Made by a program: the position numbers and the translations under genes
Notes under the pieces: generated by a model
What the model saw: the letters and a program-made list of their open reading frames with translations, nothing else
The model's database searches: none
What the model was told of the DNA's origin: nothing
Shown: positions 9,567 through 18,513 of the stretch, one piece after another
How positions within the stretch are numbered: the stretch's first letter is position 1
Layout of the letters: every line of letters starts with the position of its first letter
From: an uncultured bacterium
GTDB lineage: Bacteria > Cyanobacteriota > Vampirovibrionia > Gastranaerophilales > Gastranaerophilaceae
Length of the DNA: 64,000 nucleotides
Assembly (NCBI GenBank): GCA_902780525.1
Contig: CACZFL010000005.1
Span: forward strand, 147,465 to 211,464
Reading direction: 5' to 3'

Positions 9567-9605
9567 TTCTTTTGTTACAAAACTTAACATTTTTAAATTA
9601 AAAAT

Positions 9606-10451
9606 TTATCTGTTTCTGGGACTAACTGTGTTCATCCAGTCATCATAGTACACAGATAATCCTGAATAATTGTCGAAATGGCTGTCTTTACCAAAAAAGT
9701 TACAGTTTGTTAAAGATTTTTTAATTAATATTTTATCAAGGACAAATATTTTATAAGCAATAAGATCAGACATTGACATATTATCTGTTCTGTCTTTAGT
9801 GTATTTACGCTTATAATCATCTACTTCAACGTGATAATCAATAAGATCTTCGACGCTAAAACCGGCTTTTTTTTCAGCTATTAAATCAATTCGTTCTAAT
9901 ACCTCTTTTGCTGTTGGTTTATGGTCAAAGTTTAAAAGTTGTACCAATACCGGGCTGTATTCATTCTCAAGCCATTTTGTTACCTTATCTGCATTAGGGA
10001 TAACTGATTTGTAAAATTGCGGACCTGTTTCTTTTACTTCTTTAGCCAGTTGCGGATTTACCCTTGCAAGAGTAGTGTTATCTGCCTGAAGCAATACAAA
10101 TAATTGTTGTCTGTCTAACTCATGCTGAATCCTTGCACTGGCAAGAAAAGTTCCGTATTGTTTATAAAAATCGTTTACTATATTATTTACCATTTGTACT
10201 TCATTAGAATTAGCTGCAAATTTTTTGTACATAGTTTCAAGTTTCATATTGTGAACACTTGTGACTGATGATTGCTGTACCCCCTGCAAACTTGCAGCTC
10301 TGAGTGCTGCTGCACCTTCTTTTGAGACAATTTCTGTCTGATTAGGTGTTTTATTTACGGTTGTTATAGGATTTGTTGCCTTCAGAGCAACTGCTCCCAT
10401 TAATAATCCGCCTAATATACCTGCTTTTGCTATTTTGTTGATTGCAACCAT
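9606..10451 (-). CDS. Hypothetical exported or membrane-anchored helical protein
   Basis: 281 residues. An N-terminal hydrophobic stretch (about residues 9-24, GILGGLLMGAVALKA) after two Lys could be a signal peptide or anchor. The rest is helical and polar without recognisable motifs, ending YYDDWMNTVSPRNR. A strong SD (AGGAG, 8 nt spacing) precedes the ATG, and a terminator follows. Function unknown; export is inferred from the N-terminus only. Confidence 0.6.
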   Translation of the reverse strand: MVAINKIAKAGILGGLLMGAVALKATNPITTVNKTPNQTEIVSKEGAAALRAASLQGVQQSSVTSVHNMKLETMYKKFAANSNEVQMVNNIVNDFYKQYGTFLASARIQHELDRQQLFVLLQADNTTLARVNPQLAKEVKETGPQFYKSVIPNADKVTKWLENEYSPVLVQLLNFDHKPTAKEVLERIDLIAEKKAGFSVEDLIDYHVEVDDYKRKYTKDRTDNMSMSDLIAYKIFVLDKILIKKSLTNCNFFGKDSHFDNYSGLSVYYDDWMNTVSPRNR

Positions 10452-10604
10452 AATTCAAACTCCTAAAATATTGTACTTATATATAGTAATATATCATCTA
10501 AAAAATTTTTTTGCTAAAATTTTTACATTTATTAATTTTTAGAACTTTTTATAAATTATTTACGTTTTACATGATGTATAATTATTTTAAACAGGAGAAA
10601 AATT

Positions 10605-11516
10605 ATGAATAAAAGAATTCCGATATTGATATTAACAGGTGTGATTATTGCAACGACAGCCGTTTTTGCCGCAAAATATACGGTAAATACTTCAGGTACC
10701 GTAAAAACTCAGTCGGGACAGGTAATTACTTCTCCTGCAAACAGTGTTAACCAAAACTTTTTTAACAATTATACTGCCGCAAATTATGTAAACAATAATG
10801 TTGTAAACCAAAATCAGGTTGGTATGATTGAGATAGTTATGGATTTTTCCGGCAGTATGTCAAACTGGATTGCAGTAGCTAAAAGAAGTATGACTGCTAT
10901 TGTTGCACAGATTCCTTCTTCAACAAAAATCGGGTTCAGAGTATTCGGACACGATTCAGACGGTTCAAATCCGACAAGTATTCATACCTTGCAGGATGTT
11001 AAAAAGATTGTTAAGAAAGGAAATAAATTTACTGTTGTAACTGAAAAAAGTCCTCTTGGTACAACAAGAGGCGCATGTAGTGCAACAAAACAGGTTGCTC
11101 CTATTATTAGTGCTAACTCAAACTCTATTCTTTATGGTATGAACTCTGTTGATATAGGCGGTGCAACACCGCTCGTTTATGCGCTGGATAGAGCTGCATA
11201 TCAGGATTTTGCCAATTATGATACAACTACTCCAAAGAAAATTGTCCTTATAACAGATGGCGGTGAAAATTGTGGAGGCGATCCGTGTGCATTTGCTCGT
11301 TCACTAATGAGAAAACGCTCAGATATTCATATAGATGTTGTTCTTGTTTCATCTTATTCAAAATCGCTTTCTTGTCTTGCTTCTACTACAGGCGGTCACC
11401 TGTATAACATTGATAATCTGGGTGATTTTACAAATACAATGACAAAAACTATTCAGTCACAGCCTGCAACTCAGCAGGAAATCAAAAAACAAAGCTACGA
11501 ATTCATCGCTGAATAG
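10605..11516 (+). CDS. Secreted von Willebrand factor A-domain protein
   Basis: 303 residues. A signal peptide (residues 1-22, cleavage after VFA) is followed by an Asn-rich linker (about 30-70) and a VWA domain (about 73-285). The metal-ion-dependent adhesion site is complete: DFSGS at 80-84, the Thr in IGGATPLVYAL, and ITDGGENCGGDPC. Five Cys after the signal peptide suggest disulfides. The role is probably metal-dependent protein binding outside the inner membrane. TATAAT at 10577-10582 and AGGAG just upstream of the ATG drive it; the stop begins a TAGGGGTAAATAT motif. Confidence 0.8.
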   Translation: MNKRIPILILTGVIIATTAVFAAKYTVNTSGTVKTQSGQVITSPANSVNQNFFNNYTAANYVNNNVVNQNQVGMIEIVMDFSGSMSNWIAVAKRSMTAIVAQIPSSTKIGFRVFGHDSDGSNPTSIHTLQDVKKIVKKGNKFTVVTEKSPLGTTRGACSATKQVAPIISANSNSILYGMNSVDIGGATPLVYALDRAAYQDFANYDTTTPKKIVLITDGGENCGGDPCAFARSLMRKRSDIHIDVVLVSSYSKSLSCLASTTGGHLYNIDNLGDFTNTMTKTIQSQPATQQEIKKQSYEFIAE

Positions 11517-11528
11517 GGGTAAATATAA
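11514..11528 (+). repeat. TAGGGGTAAATATAA gene-end motif, copy 1
   Basis: The TAG stop codon of the VWA gene is the first three bases of this 15-nt sequence. Similar sequences recur at other gene ends in the window. Confidence 0.5.
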
Positions 11529-11554
11529 AAATTACCTGATTTATTCCGATATTT

Positions 11555-12730
11555 TTATAAAACTTCTACTATGCGTTTAATATCTTCGCTTGTAATATGA
11601 CTCAGAGCTTGTTTTTTGTGTTCGTCGTTTAAAGCATTTTTTTCTTTTAACACACTCAATACTTTAAGCAATAATGTCTGATTAGAACTGTCTAAAAGTG
11701 TTTCAAGTTCTTCTATATCATTAATATAATCAACTGCAAAAAATACAAAGTCACTTTCTTCATAGAGTTCATCATATAAAAGGCTGTTTAATTTGTTGAC
11801 GTTTACCCCTCTGAAGAATTTGTTTATATTTGATATCTCATCTTTTGTATTTTTGTCACAGTCAAAAAGGTATTCTTCGTTCTCTTCCAGCGATTCAAAC
11901 TTTTCCTTAGCCATTCTGAGTAATAGAGCAGAAGAGCTGGTAAGGTTTTCGTAATACAGATTTTCAAATATTTCAAGCAGATTATAATCTATAACTGCAG
12001 AAGGCTGAAGAATCTCAGGTATAGCATTAACAATATTGCATAATATCAACACTGCCAAATCAAAATCCTGCGCAAACATAGTTTCCAGTTCAACCAAAAA
12101 CGGAATTTCTGCTGCAATATTTTCGGATAATGATGATTTTTTCATAACATCAATAATACTTGGCAAAGTATCTTTTGCACCATATGTCACAAGGAACTTA
12201 ACTGCATTATACTGTTCAAACTCATCTTTGGATTTAAGTCTTTTTATTGCATTTTCCTTAGATATGCTGTCATTTACCGCAGATAAGACTTCTATTGCGT
12301 TGTTGCTGACAGCACCATCGTCAGACATAGCAGCTTCTCTTACAGCCGGCAGAATATCATCCAACTTTTCCTTTGAAAGCAAAGATAAAAACTTAAGAGC
12401 ATAAGCTTTATTTGAGTTATTGCCCGATAAGAAAAACTTCTTGATTTCTGGCAGCAAATCTTCTCCGCCATATTCATATAATATATTTGCAACCAAACTG
12501 TCATAAGACTGTGAGTGGTAATCAAAGAAACTGAGTAAATTTATATAATTTTGCTTATTGCATGCATTTGCAATACGTTTTGCAACATTAGACTTTATAA
12601 AGTCAAACAAAAAATCATCCTGTTTGACAAGTTTTTTAAATAACTCAATATCAGGAGTATCAACAAGTATTTTAGCTGCCTGTTCAAACTCAACAGGGTT
12701 TTTCCCTGTAAGTGCTTTAAATAAGTCCAT
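11555..12730 (-). CDS. HEAT-repeat protein
   Basis: 391 residues, all helical, with repeating units of about 30-35 residues (for example LLPEIKKFFLSGNNSNKAYA and ILPAVREAAMSDDGAVSNNA at about 95-145, and TLPSIIDVMKKS). The pattern is that of HEAT/Armadillo-like scaffolds that bind other proteins. No signal peptide. It lies 6 nt downstream of the DprA/SLOG-like gene and is probably cotranscribed with it. Partner unknown. Confidence 0.65.
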   Translation of the reverse strand: MDLFKALTGKNPVEFEQAAKILVDTPDIELFKKLVKQDDFLFDFIKSNVAKRIANACNKQNYINLLSFFDYHSQSYDSLVANILYEYGGEDLLPEIKKFFLSGNNSNKAYALKFLSLLSKEKLDDILPAVREAAMSDDGAVSNNAIEVLSAVNDSISKENAIKRLKSKDEFEQYNAVKFLVTYGAKDTLPSIIDVMKKSSLSENIAAEIPFLVELETMFAQDFDLAVLILCNIVNAIPEILQPSAVIDYNLLEIFENLYYENLTSSSALLLRMAKEKFESLEENEEYLFDCDKNTKDEISNINKFFRGVNVNKLNSLLYDELYEESDFVFFAVDYINDIEELETLLDSSNQTLLLKVLSVLKEKNALNDEHKKQALSHITSEDIKRIVEVL

Positions 12731-12736
12731 AATAAA

Positions 12737-13315
12737 TTAATCCAAATAGAAAACTGTAATAACTTTGTGATTTTCTTCAGCATACTCAACTGCTCTGTGA
12801 AGAGTTTTACTTGTATGTGACAAGAAACAAATCATCTGGTTGCAGTCATCAATAATTTCTCTGTTACAAACTCTTGATGCGTCTGCAAGAGTCATCATTG
12901 CCCTGTCAGAATGTTCAACGATATTAGGAACACCAATTAGCTGGTCTTGAACATCTGACGGCTGCTGTCCTATAGTCTGGGGTAAAATAACTTTTAGTTT
13001 ATCCGGATTAGATTTCATAGCACCGCGTATTGCAGCTGCGTTAGTACCGCATGAACCTCCGGAGGTGATAATTGTATTACCTTGCTGAACAAGAGCTGTC
13101 GCAAGAGTTTCAATCATTTGCTGATGTGTAATGGCAAGGTTTCTTGAACCAATGATAGCAATTCTTTTTGCCGGCTGTTTTATTGTTGCAAGTTCCATTG
13201 CAAGTTCGTCTACCGTATCCGGGGTGCTTTCAGCCGTATCCATATCATCAACAGGCACCATAATTGATTGTTGCTGCTGTTCATTATCTTCAATAGAATC
13301 TAAAATCTCAATCAT
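12737..13315 (-). CDS. DprA/SLOG-like Rossmann protein
   Basis: About 192 residues from the ATG at 13315, which has GAAGGTG about 5 nt upstream. The longer frame to 13513 runs into the divergent helicase gene and is rejected. An acidic, Gln-rich N-terminus (1-45) precedes a fold with RIAIIGSRNLAITH, TIITSGGSCGTNAAAI and a late CNQMICFLSH, matching the nucleotide- or ssDNA-binding core of DprA/Smf and SLOG proteins. It lacks the N-terminal SAM-like and C-terminal winged-helix parts of typical DprA, so recombination-mediator activity is uncertain. Confidence 0.65.
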   Translation of the reverse strand: MIEILDSIEDNEQQQQSIMVPVDDMDTAESTPDTVDELAMELATIKQPAKRIAIIGSRNLAITHQQMIETLATALVQQGNTIITSGGSCGTNAAAIRGAMKSNPDKLKVILPQTIGQQPSDVQDQLIGVPNIVEHSDRAMMTLADASRVCNREIIDDCNQMICFLSHTSKTLHRAVEYAEENHKVITVFYLD

Positions 13316-13409
13316 TAGTTCACCTTCTGTTTTTGTCGTATTGTGTTTTGCACGTCTTTTTTGTATGCTTGTTAATAATAGCACAAAATTGAGATTTTGG
13401 GAATAGGGA

Positions 13410-15923
13410 ATGGAAAATATTTTAGAAGGACTCAATAAAGAACAGCTTGAGGCAGCCCAAACAACAAAAGGAGCGTTGCTTATTTTGGCAGGTGCAGGAA
13501 GCGGAAAAACCAAAGTTTTAACTTCTCGAATTGCCTATATGGTTCAGCACGGTGCCGTTGCTGGCAAAATTTTGGCTGTAACATTCACCAACAAAGCCGC
13601 ACGTGAGATGAGGGAACGTTTGGCAAAAATGGTTGGCGAAAATGTTATTAAATATATGTGGGTTGGAACTTTTCACAGTATCTGCGGGCGTATTTTGAGG
13701 CAGGATATTGAAAGTTATTCCTTTCAGTCAGGGAAATCTCTTGATAAGAATTTTACAATTTATGATGAAACGGATTCTCTTGCCGTAATTAAACAGGCGA
13801 TAAAGAAAATTAACCTTGATGACAAAATTTATCAGCCAAAACTGATTAAGGCAATAATTTCCAATGCTAAAAACAAGATGCAGGATGCATACACTTTTGC
13901 TACTTTTGCACGTGATTTTAAATCACAAAATATTGCGAAAGTTTTTGAACTTTATGAAAACACACTTAATAACAATAATGCTATTGATTTTGACGATATG
14001 CTTCTGATTACGGTAAAGCTTCTTGAACAAAATCCTGAAGTTCGTGAAAAATACTATAAAAAGTTTCAGCATATACTTGTTGATGAGTACCAGGATACAA
14101 ACCAGGCACAGTATCAACTAGTAAAAGCTCTTTATACAAACCTTAAACCTGATATTCCGGAAACACGTTCACTTTGCGTAGTAGGCGATGTTGACCAATC
14201 GATTTATTCTTGGCGTGGTGCGGATTTCAGAATAATTCTAAATTTTCAGAACGATTTTCCTAATGCAAAGGTCGTCAAATTGGAGCAGAACTATCGTTCG
14301 ACTGCGAATATCCTGAATGCTGCAAATGCTATTATTGAAAACAATGAAGAACGTGTTGATAAGGTTCTGTATTCTCAAAAAGGCGACGGAGAAAAAATCT
14401 CTCTCTATGAGGCGCAAGATGAAGCAGACGAGGCGCAGTATATAGTTAACTCTATTCGTGATACTTCCGATAATTATAATCAGTTTGCTGTTTTATACAG
14501 AACAAATAATCAGTCACGTGCGTTAGAAGAAGCTCTTATTGCAGCAGGAATTCCGTACAGAATATACGGTGGTCTTAAGTTTTATGACAGAAAAGAAATC
14601 AAAGATGCGATTGCATATTTAAAACTTATTTATAACCCTGATGATTCTCAGTCATTAAGGAGAATTGTCAATGTTCCTAAGCGTGCAATAGGCGAAACAA
14701 CTCTCAAACACTTACAAGAATACGCTGACGAAAATGATTTAAGCCTCTTCGGGGCAATAAAAGACGTTGATAATATTTCTGCAATAAAATCAGGTACGGC
14801 AACAAAATTAAAAGATTTTGCAACATTGATAGAAAAATTTAAAGAAGCTGAAAAGCGGTATTCTTTACCGGAGTTCCTTGGATTAATCCTGGAAAGAAGC
14901 GGATCTCTCAATGAACTTCATGCGTCAAATACAGATGAAGATGAAATCAGAATAGAAAACTTGCAAGAGCTTGTAAACGTAGCTAACGAGTTTGAACCTG
15001 ATGAGGAAAATAATGTTTTAGGAGAATTCCTTGCTCAGGTTTCATTAGTGTCTGATATAGACGGTATGGATGAGATAGCAAATAACGTTACATTAATGAC
15101 GCTTCACGCATCAAAAGGTCTTGAATTCCCGATAGTGTTCATTGCCGGCTGTGATGAAGGTATTTTCCCGTCTGCAAGATGCTCAAATACTTTATCAGAA
15201 CTTGAGGAAGAAAGACGGTTAATGTATGTTGGTGTAACAAGAGCGGAAACCAAACTCTATCTTACAACCGCAAAACGTCGTCAAATGTGGGGCGAATACA
15301 AATACTATACCCCGAGCAGATTTATAGACGAGATTCCTGTTGGTCTTATTGATGAAGAAGATTCCGAATACTCTGATTATTCAGACAGAAGCACCTTCAG
15401 AAATGCTGTTAAGACAGTGAAACAAAATAAAGTTTCTTTTAACTCTGACGGATATGTTAAACCGTCATCAGGTTTTGGTTCAAATTTCATTGCGCCAAGC
15501 AGTAAAAAACAACCGGATACATCAAAAGGTTTCGGCTCAGATTTTGTTGCTCCGAATGTTAAAAAGACAACAACAGTAGTAAAACGTACTCCGGCTAAAA
15601 TTATTGTCAATAAAAATCCGATAAATAAACAAAAAGAAGAAGAAAAAATTAAAGCATTTTTTGAAAATAATCTGATAAAACAAAAAATTGAAGAACAAAA
15701 ACGAAAAGATGCAGAAGAACAGAAAAAACGTGAGGAAGAATTAAATAATACCCCGGTACAATACTTTTTTAATGTCGGTGAACGTGTGTTCCATGAAAAA
15801 TTGGGCATAGGTCATATAACAGACGTTATTCAGGTCGGTGACAGCACCATGTACACAATCGATTTTGGGAAACTTGGCAGAAAAGCTATGGATGCTGCAT
15901 ATGCTCATTTAAAAAAAATCTGA
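13410..15923 (+). CDS. pcrA: UvrD/PcrA-type superfamily 1 DNA helicase
   Basis: 837 residues. Helicase motifs in order: GAGSGKTK (Walker A, about 27-34), TFTNKAAREMRERL, DEYQDTNQAQ (motif II), VVGDVDQSIYSWRGAD, LEQNYRST, TLMTLHASKGLEFP and RRLMYVGVTRAE. After the motor, a Lys/Glu-rich linker holds two GFGS-x-F-x-AP repeats (about 690-725), and the last 45 residues form a Tudor-like domain of the kind that links PcrA to RNA polymerase. Likely roles are nucleotide excision repair and removal of stalled complexes. Diverges from the DprA-like gene. Confidence 0.92.
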   Translation: MENILEGLNKEQLEAAQTTKGALLILAGAGSGKTKVLTSRIAYMVQHGAVAGKILAVTFTNKAAREMRERLAKMVGENVIKYMWVGTFHSICGRILRQDIESYSFQSGKSLDKNFTIYDETDSLAVIKQAIKKINLDDKIYQPKLIKAIISNAKNKMQDAYTFATFARDFKSQNIAKVFELYENTLNNNNAIDFDDMLLITVKLLEQNPEVREKYYKKFQHILVDEYQDTNQAQYQLVKALYTNLKPDIPETRSLCVVGDVDQSIYSWRGADFRIILNFQNDFPNAKVVKLEQNYRSTANILNAANAIIENNEERVDKVLYSQKGDGEKISLYEAQDEADEAQYIVNSIRDTSDNYNQFAVLYRTNNQSRALEEALIAAGIPYRIYGGLKFYDRKEIKDAIAYLKLIYNPDDSQSLRRIVNVPKRAIGETTLKHLQEYADENDLSLFGAIKDVDNISAIKSGTATKLKDFATLIEKFKEAEKRYSLPEFLGLILERSGSLNELHASNTDEDEIRIENLQELVNVANEFEPDEENNVLGEFLAQVSLVSDIDGMDEIANNVTLMTLHASKGLEFPIVFIAGCDEGIFPSARCSNTLSELEEERRLMYVGVTRAETKLYLTTAKRRQMWGEYKYYTPSRFIDEIPVGLIDEEDSEYSDYSDRSTFRNAVKTVKQNKVSFNSDGYVKPSSGFGSNFIAPSSKKQPDTSKGFGSDFVAPNVKKTTTVVKRTPAKIIVNKNPINKQKEEEKIKAFFENNLIKQKIEEQKRKDAEEQKKREEELNNTPVQYFFNVGERVFHEKLGIGHITDVIQVGDSTMYTIDFGKLGRKAMDAAYAHLKKI

Positions 15924-16014
15924 TACAAGCTCAATACTTCTTTACAAAATATTCCTGATAAGTCAATTTCTTTAAAGAAAATGACTTTATATATTTAGGC
16001 AGGATATTGGAAAA

Positions 16015-16983
16015 ATGAGCAGTTATTTAGACAATTTTTTAGGCGGCATGGCGTTCGGAATGTTAGCAAACAATCCGTTCTTCAGGGGCTGTTTTGGTTT
16101 TGGAATGTATCCTGTATATTATAACAGAGTTGATTTTGGCGGTTTTGCAAATCCATTTCCGAGTATTTTTGGCAATATGGGGTATATGGGTATGGGGCTA
16201 AGCGCTCAACCAATGCCGACAACTTTTGCCAACACACCTTTTCCGACTGTAGATTTTACCGAAGTTGGTGAATATATTTTGGATACATACACCAATCCGG
16301 ATTCTGAATATAACAAAAAAATGAGGGAAATGTATAAGGAATACGAAAAACAAAACAAAAATTCAAACACATCCTGCTTTCAGCAAAACTGGTTTTCAAT
16401 GTTTAATATGCCCGGGATGACATTTCCTTGGTTTGGAGGGCAGATAAAGACTGATAAAACTGATAAAAATGAGAAAGCAGATAAAGATACAAAAATAACA
16501 AATCGGTATGACGATAAAAGGTTCAATAAATTTTTATCCATAGTATTAGATCGTGAAGGCGGATATTCTAACAGTAAAATCGACAGAGGCGGAGAAACCT
16601 TAAAAGGAGTTACGCATACAACGTATGATGAGTACCGCAAATCAAAAGGTTTGACAACTCAGAGTGTAACAAAAATGACTGATGATGAAATGCAGGAAAT
16701 TTATTATGAAAACTTCTATAAAGCAAGCGGCGCAGATAAAATATCCGATAAAAAACTTGCACTATATGTATTTGATACAGCAGTAAATTTGGGTGTAAAA
16801 GTAGCAAAAGATTTTCTGGATAAATGCGGTGGTGACAGAAATAAATTTGAACAATTAAGAAAAAACAGATATAAGAAAATTATCGAAAACGATAAAGACC
16901 AGAAAGCACACGAAAAAGGCTGGAATAGCAGAATGATTGCAATAAAAGATGCTGCGGATAATCAATTAAATACCATTGCATAA
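16015..16983 (+). CDS. GH108-type muramidase with a Phe/Gly/Met-rich N-terminus
   Basis: 322 residues. The C-terminal half (about 165-322) matches GH108 lysozymes/secretion activators: REGGYSNS with the catalytic Glu at 181, DRGGETLKGVT, FDTAVNLGVKVA and GWNSRM. The first 120 residues are rich in Phe, Gly, Met, Asn and Pro (NPFFRGCFGFGMYP) without a classical signal peptide, followed by a Lys/Asp linker. It would cleave the glycan strands of peptidoglycan. No phage genes surround it, so a cellular role such as wall remodelling or envelope assembly is inferred. GGA about 12 nt before ATG. Confidence 0.75.
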   Translation: MSSYLDNFLGGMAFGMLANNPFFRGCFGFGMYPVYYNRVDFGGFANPFPSIFGNMGYMGMGLSAQPMPTTFANTPFPTVDFTEVGEYILDTYTNPDSEYNKKMREMYKEYEKQNKNSNTSCFQQNWFSMFNMPGMTFPWFGGQIKTDKTDKNEKADKDTKITNRYDDKRFNKFLSIVLDREGGYSNSKIDRGGETLKGVTHTTYDEYRKSKGLTTQSVTKMTDDEMQEIYYENFYKASGADKISDKKLALYVFDTAVNLGVKVAKDFLDKCGGDRNKFEQLRKNRYKKIIENDKDQKAHEKGWNSRMIAIKDAADNQLNTIA

Positions 16984-17010
16984 AAAAAAGCCGTTTCTTA
17001 GAGAACGGCT
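16982..17010 (-). terminator. Intrinsic terminator (minus strand)
   Basis: A 7-bp GC-rich stem (AGCCGTT at 16989-16995 with AACGGCT at 17004-17010), followed on the minus strand by eight T. It abuts the stop codon of the convergent muramidase gene. It ends the nifU-to-rlmH transcript and the candidate small RNA. Confidence 0.85.
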
Positions 17011-17069
17011 ACCAGACTTGGGGAGGAGGTATGAAAAACCTCTCTGAGGCTTTCCATACTATCCTTATC
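16982..17069 (-). ncRNA. Candidate small RNA with exposed anti-SD stretch
   Basis: Minus strand, about 88 nt. A 14-bp hairpin with two G-U pairs (arms 17046-17059 and 17029-17042, loop AGA) is followed by an unpaired CCTCCTCCCC (17029-17020) and then the terminator. A possible promoter, TTGTTA (17099-17104), 17 nt, TAAATT (17076-17081), would start it near 17069. The architecture resembles regulatory RNAs that block ribosome binding through a C-rich loop. It may instead be processed from the 3' end of the rlmH mRNA. No known RNA family recognised. Confidence 0.5.
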
Positions 17070-17157
17070 GGTATAAATTTATTTTTCTTAAGGATATTTA
17101 ACAAAAATACTACATATAGTGGAGGTAAAACTAAACACACGAAATTATATATTCGGT

Positions 17158-17175
17158 ATATTTATTTACCCACTA
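17158..17175 (-). repeat. Variant gene-end motif after rlmH
   Basis: On the minus strand the rlmH stop reads TAGTGGGTAAATAAATAT, one base different from the TAGGGGTAAATA core seen at other gene ends. Confidence 0.4.
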
Positions 17176-17643
17176 CTTGTGGTACTTTTCACCTTTAAGG
17201 ATTTTGAAGGCACGATAAATTTGTTCGACTAAAATTAGTCTTGCAAACTGATGCAGAAAAGTCATTTTTGACATACTCAATTTGAAATCTGCTCTTTGAG
17301 AAACCTTTGAGGATATTCCGCAGGAAGAACCTATAACAAAAGTAAGTTCTGAAACTCCGCTCATAGTAATATCATTGATTTTTTGAGCGAACTCTTCCGA
17401 AGAAAGCTGTTTCCCCTGTATTTCCATTGTTATTACGTAGGAATCTTCTTTGATATGAGAAAGTATATTTCCACCTTCTTCATCAAGTGCTTTTTGAGTC
17501 AGGTTTTCGTCTTTTATCTCAACGGGATTCAGTTCAACAATTTCGACAGACGCATAAGGAGTAAGCCTTTTTAAAAATTCATCAACCCCGTCTTTTAAGA
17601 ATTTTTCTTTGATTTTACCTAAGGCAATAATTTTTATTTTCAT
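17173..17643 (-). CDS. rlmH: 23S rRNA (pseudouridine1915-N3)-methyltransferase
   Basis: 156 residues, the normal size of this SPOUT-class enzyme, which methylates pseudouridine 1915 in helix 69 of 23S rRNA on the assembled 70S ribosome. Typical features are the N-terminal MKIKIIALGKIKEKF, the cofactor loop FVIGSSCGIS near 105-115, and the C-terminal HQFARLILVEQIYRAFKI. Its start overlaps the mscS stop by 1 nt, so it is the last gene of a nifU-orf85-nifS-mscS-rlmH operon. Confidence 0.92.
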   Translation of the reverse strand: MKIKIIALGKIKEKFLKDGVDEFLKRLTPYASVEIVELNPVEIKDENLTQKALDEEGGNILSHIKEDSYVITMEIQGKQLSSEEFAQKINDITMSGVSELTFVIGSSCGISSKVSQRADFKLSMSKMTFLHQFARLILVEQIYRAFKILKGEKYHK

Positions 17644-18509
17644 TATTGCTCTTTACCTGTCTTTTCTATATAAACGCTTGTAGATGGGAATGCAAAGTCT
17701 ATGCCTTCTTCACGGTAGCGGTGAATAATTTCGCGAATCATATTCCCCCTTACAACTTTATATTTTGCCCAGGTTGTTTCGGATGTGTATCCGAAAAATC
17801 TTATGTTTATTGAACTGTCTGCAAGTTCGTCAATAACGGTAAACATACCTGAGCCGATAATTTTTTCATCATTTGTAGCAATTGCTTTTAGTATTTCAAC
17901 GGCTCTGTCAATTTTTTCGTTTGGAGTTCCGTATTCAATCCCTACTGTAATATCAATTTTTCTTTTTTTGCACATAGAAACATTTGTAATCTCTTCGTTA
18001 GCGATTTTGTTGTTAGCAACATTGACCAAAAAGTTATCTAATGTTCTTATAGAAGTAGAGCGGAGGTTTATTTTTTCAACATACCCTTCAATATCATTAA
18101 ACTTGATATAATCACCTATCTTATAAACTCTGTCACCTAACAAACCTATTGAACCGAATACGTTTCCGATAGCTTCTTTAGCAGCAAAACCGACTGCCAA
18201 ACCTGTAATTCCGAAACCTGCAATTATGGAAGAAACATTATATCCAAAGCTTTCCAAAAATCCGACCAAAAGCATAAATATAATAACGGCTTTTAATACT
18301 TTTACCAATAGTGGTAAAAGGTTTAAAAGTGTTGAATCGGAATGCTTTTCTTTTAATTTTGATGTTAATTTTGCTTCAAATATATTAATAACTTTGTTGA
18401 TTATCATAATCAAAATGAGGTTGATTATAACTCCAAATATAAACGGAGCGTGTTTTACAAAAAACATAAATATTGGTTTCACCGCATTTTCTAATGAAAT
18501 ATCAATCAT
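17643..18509 (-). CDS. mscS: Small-conductance mechanosensitive channel, MscS family
   Basis: 288 residues. Three membrane helices (about 16-40, 66-88 and 92-125); the third is the pore helix with GFGITGLAVGFAAKEAIGN. The cytoplasmic beta domain follows (IGDYIKFNDIEGYVEKI) and then an alpha/beta domain. It would open under membrane tension and release solutes in osmotic downshock. Coupled to rlmH by a 1-nt overlap and 4 nt downstream of nifS. Nothing indicates a special link to Fe-S assembly beyond shared transcription. Confidence 0.88.
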   Translation of the reverse strand: MIDISLENAVKPIFMFFVKHAPFIFGVIINLILIMIINKVINIFEAKLTSKLKEKHSDSTLLNLLPLLVKVLKAVIIFMLLVGFLESFGYNVSSIIAGFGITGLAVGFAAKEAIGNVFGSIGLLGDRVYKIGDYIKFNDIEGYVEKINLRSTSIRTLDNFLVNVANNKIANEEITNVSMCKKRKIDITVGIEYGTPNEKIDRAVEILKAIATNDEKIIGSGMFTVIDELADSSINIRFFGYTSETTWAKYKVVRGNMIREIIHRYREEGIDFAFPSTSVYIEKTGKEQ

Positions 18510-18513
18510 TTAT

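Noticed and set aside
13316..13513. N-terminal extension of the DprA/SLOG-like gene
   Set aside because: It overlaps the start of the divergent pcrA gene, and the internal ATG at 13315 has a good SD.
16015..16983. Prophage lysis module
   Set aside because: No holin, tail, integrase or other phage gene nearby.
17031..17197. Plus-strand ORF after GGGGAGGAGG
   Set aside because: The SD-like run touches the ATG without spacing, the frame runs into rlmH, and the run is better explained as the minus-strand C-rich stretch of the small RNA.
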